DNA of 6,779 nucleotides from the NCBI GenBank assembly GCA_003222835.1, contig QHXE01000655.1:1-6779 (forward strand). The letters are read 5' to 3'. The notes under the pieces are model-generated. The model saw only the letters and a list, made by a program, of their open reading frames with translations. It ran no database searches and was not told the origin of the DNA. This document shows positions 4,783 to 6,779 of the stretch, piece after piece. The position numbers were made by a program, and so were the translations under genes. This stretch comes from Acidobacteriota bacterium. Its GTDB lineage: Bacteria > Acidobacteriota > Blastocatellia > Pyrinomonadales > Pyrinomonadaceae. How positions within the stretch are numbered: the stretch's first letter is position 1; each line of letters opens with the position of its first letter.

Positions 4783-6779
4783 TCATTTGGCTCTCAATAG
4801 GTTCCGATCCGCACGAAGTGCTGACCGAGCCAACCAGTTTTTGGATTTCGCAGCGGGAAGCACCACTTTATTTCCGTTGATCTCGAAGTTGTACATGCAG
4901 CCGAGCGAGCCGTTGGGGCAGAAATCCTGATCGGTGGTCGGTTTCGGCTGAAGTTTGCGGATGGCTGCCTGCATTTGGTGCACCGCGTCATTGCCGCGCG
5001 CATGCCGCGTGTTCAGGAACGTCTTCACGGGTGATAGGATTTCATTGAGTCCCGAGCCCTTATATTTTTCGCGCTGCTGTGGGTCCTTCTGAACGAGTTC
5101 GTTCTTAGGATTCCTCTGCGCCGGAACGGGAAAACCGATGCGGATAATGATCGGAACGATCGGCGAAACTCCAGGCTGGTCTTTTATGCGCCTCGCCAAC
5201 AACTGGTCGTAGAGATAATCGCCGTCTACCTTGAGCGACATGAGAATGTTGTAGCCGGTAGCGGTGCCTGAATTTTCATAGTAACCGCCATCAACATAAC
5301 GAAGCTTCAGTCGATTGTCGTAGTCATACAAAAACCCTGCCGGGGTCACGAGCGGGAAACGTCCACTCAAACAGGCCGCGCTGCTGAAGGGCAGATTGAG
5401 GTACTTATCGACATCGTAAAGCGCGGGCAACGTATCAAAGCGCGCGTATCGAGTTCGCAGGTTGGAGACAAACATGCGCTCGCCGGTTTCGACGCTGGTC
5501 GTATTGAAAAACAGCGCCGGCGTGGAGTTGTTGGGGAAGTTGCCAAAGAACTCATAAAAGGGCTGCGAAAAGTCGCTCGAGCCGAGCAGCGTCTTCCCAT
5601 CGCAGGTTGCGTGCTTGGCCCAGGAGGTCTCGAATCGCCCTTCAATAGCGCGAGCACGGTCCCAGCTATTGATGGGGAAGGGCAAGAATCTCTGGACCAG
5701 ATCCGGATACAGAAAAGCCGACAGCAACGGCGACAGATAATCGTCTCCAAGAACCGCGTCCGCGCTCTCCTGAAGTGGGCCGACCGCCGTCACCGCGATT
5801 GCTTGTGCTCCCGGCAGTTGGGTGCTGGGCAGATTGTTCGTGCATCGCTTTACCAGGCCTGCATAGACCGCTGAGCCAATGCTTCCGCCTGAGACTCCGC
5901 TGACGGCAAAGACGTGTTGGGCAAACGCGGGCGCTCGATCTTGAATTGCTGTCAGCACCATGGCGGCAAAATATCCGGCGGTAATGCCACCGCCTTCTGC
6001 CGTGATGATAAAAACCGGATAAGGCCGGTCCTTATAATCGTCCTTGTCCGCCCGTGTGGCCCACCACGCGGCGAACGCGTCGTCGAAATCCTGAGGCGCC
6101 GTTTGAACCGGCCGATTGAAGGAACGGATTTCGTGATTGTCGTTCAAATCGAAATAGCTAAATAGAAGCGCCAATAGCAGCAGCGGCGTCAGAATCGGCA
6201 GCCGCACCAGCTTGCCAAAATAGATGACGAAGAAACTGCCAAAGGCTATCCAGGCGGCGACAGTCAGCAGGACGAGAGACGCGGTACCCAACCAACTGGC
6301 GAACTCGATCTCGCCCTTCGAAGTAGTGAAGACAACGAAAAGAATTACAGACAAGGCCACCGTGAACACAAGAATTCGCCACGTTATTCTGGGCAGGTCC
6401 GTCAGTTGTTTCGCGCCTTCACGCTTAACTTGCTCAGGCCAGAGTGGGACGCGCGAACTAAGGAATTTGGCAACCTTCCGGCGAAAGATTAATCCAACCG
6501 CTACGACCAGACCTTCGAATAGATTGAGCCAGAAGAGATGCATCAGCCAGACGCGGCTCAATTCCTGGGGCTCCAGTCCCTGAGCCGCCTGTCGTAAAGC
6601 AATACCGATTCCGATAAACGGGATCATGCCGCAGACTCGCGGCAGCCAACGCGCGGCGATGCCCTCCGGCTTTCCTGGTTGAGCATGAAGCGCATCAGGC
6701 GCGAACCGATAAATAAGGGCCCGGGCCCAGTACCAGGACATCAATGACAACGTTAACCCGGAGAACATAAACAGCAGCC
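4783..6779 (-). CDS. Membrane-anchored patatin-like serine hydrolase, 5' end outside window
   Basis: Probably a lipid acyl hydrolase; the substrate is unknown. From the first ATG inside the window (6768) 661 residues are visible, but the frame stays open to the right edge (Leu-Leu-Phe before that Met, within a hydrophobic stretch), so the true start is probably upstream. Numbered from that Met, the N-terminal ~210 residues carry about five or six hydrophobic segments (near 1-20, 46-58, 75-95, 131-148, 159-184, 190-206). A soluble patatin domain follows: oxyanion motif EGGG (258-261), nucleophile elbow GVSGGS with Ser293, SAACLSGRFP (463-472), and DGG with catalytic Asp493. The Ser-Asp dyad is therefore intact. 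Compared with the usual DGGGxR motif it has Glu first and Thr in place of Arg (EGGGIT). Charge distribution suggests that the catalytic domain faces the periplasm (weak inference). The tail after about 560 is not assigned to any domain. It stands alone, convergent with citrate synthase. Confidence 0.88.
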   Translation of the reverse strand, partial: LLFMFSGLTLSLMSWYWARALIYRFAPDALHAQPGKPEGIAARWLPRVCGMIPFIGIGIALRQAAQGLEPQELSRVWLMHLFWLNLFEGLVVAVGLIFRRKVAKFLSSRVPLWPEQVKREGAKQLTDLPRITWRILVFTVALSVILFVVFTTSKGEIEFASWLGTASLVLLTVAAWIAFGSFFVIYFGKLVRLPILTPLLLLALLFSYFDLNDNHEIRSFNRPVQTAPQDFDDAFAAWWATRADKDDYKDRPYPVFIITAEGGGITAGYFAAMVLTAIQDRAPAFAQHVFAVSGVSGGSIGSAVYAGLVKRCTNNLPSTQLPGAQAIAVTAVGPLQESADAVLGDDYLSPLLSAFLYPDLVQRFLPFPINSWDRARAIEGRFETSWAKHATCDGKTLLGSSDFSQPFYEFFGNFPNNSTPALFFNTTSVETGERMFVSNLRTRYARFDTLPALYDVDKYLNLPFSSAACLSGRFPLVTPAGFLYDYDNRLKLRYVDGGYYENSGTATGYNILMSLKVDGDYLYDQLLARRIKDQPGVSPIVPIIIRIGFPVPAQRNPKNELVQKDPQQREKYKGSGLNEILSPVKTFLNTRHARGNDAVHQMQAAIRKLQPKPTTDQDFCPNGSLGCMYNFEINGNKVVLPAAKSKNWLARSALRADRNLLRAK

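Overview
The window holds five protein-coding genes in a bacterial chromosome-like layout, and no RNA genes, transposases or CRISPR. The best guess for the source is an Acidobacteriota-type organism (possibly Blastocatellia). That is inference from the style of the Gly-zipper secreted protein, the mixture of housekeeping enzymes and the abundant intergenic palindromes. No marker gene in the window proves it.

Layout: positions 1-66 are non-coding tail sequence in which nothing was recognised. A group I (NifS/IscS-like) cysteine desulfurase runs leftward (67-1260). A 336-bp divergent intergenic region (1261-1596) carries a long hairpin repeat and an imperfect direct repeat. Rightward genes follow: a secreted Gly-zipper protein of unknown function (1600-2571), then a 184-bp composite palindrome (2581-2764), then a SAM hydroxide adenosyltransferase (DUF62 family) that lacks its N-terminus (2753-3499), then a complete citrate synthase (3564-4712) with a clear ribosome binding site. 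A large membrane-anchored patatin-like hydrolase (4783 to the right edge) runs leftward, convergent with citrate synthase; its 5' end is beyond the window.

The genes do not form an obvious pathway. Citrate synthase (TCA cycle) and the desulfurase (sulfur delivery for Fe-S clusters and thiolated molecules) are ordinary housekeeping functions. The DUF62 gene would handle SAM if active, but it is probably damaged or altered.

The most interesting signal is the repeat structure. Two hairpins (1276-1352 and 2638-2704) share one architecture: TTCAGAGT, five variable bases, CTTTAG, then the mirrored half. The variable bases differ between copies but stay complementary within a copy. The second hairpin is nested inside a pair of inverted arms built of 7-bp tandem units (AAATGNN / NNCATTT). 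The right arm runs into the 5' end of the DUF62 gene, has replaced the family's usual first ~22 residues, and supplies the only usable ATG. The same protein has Gln where the family's catalytic His is expected. I see no clear new defence or metabolic system; the novelty lies in the repeats and what they did to a gene.
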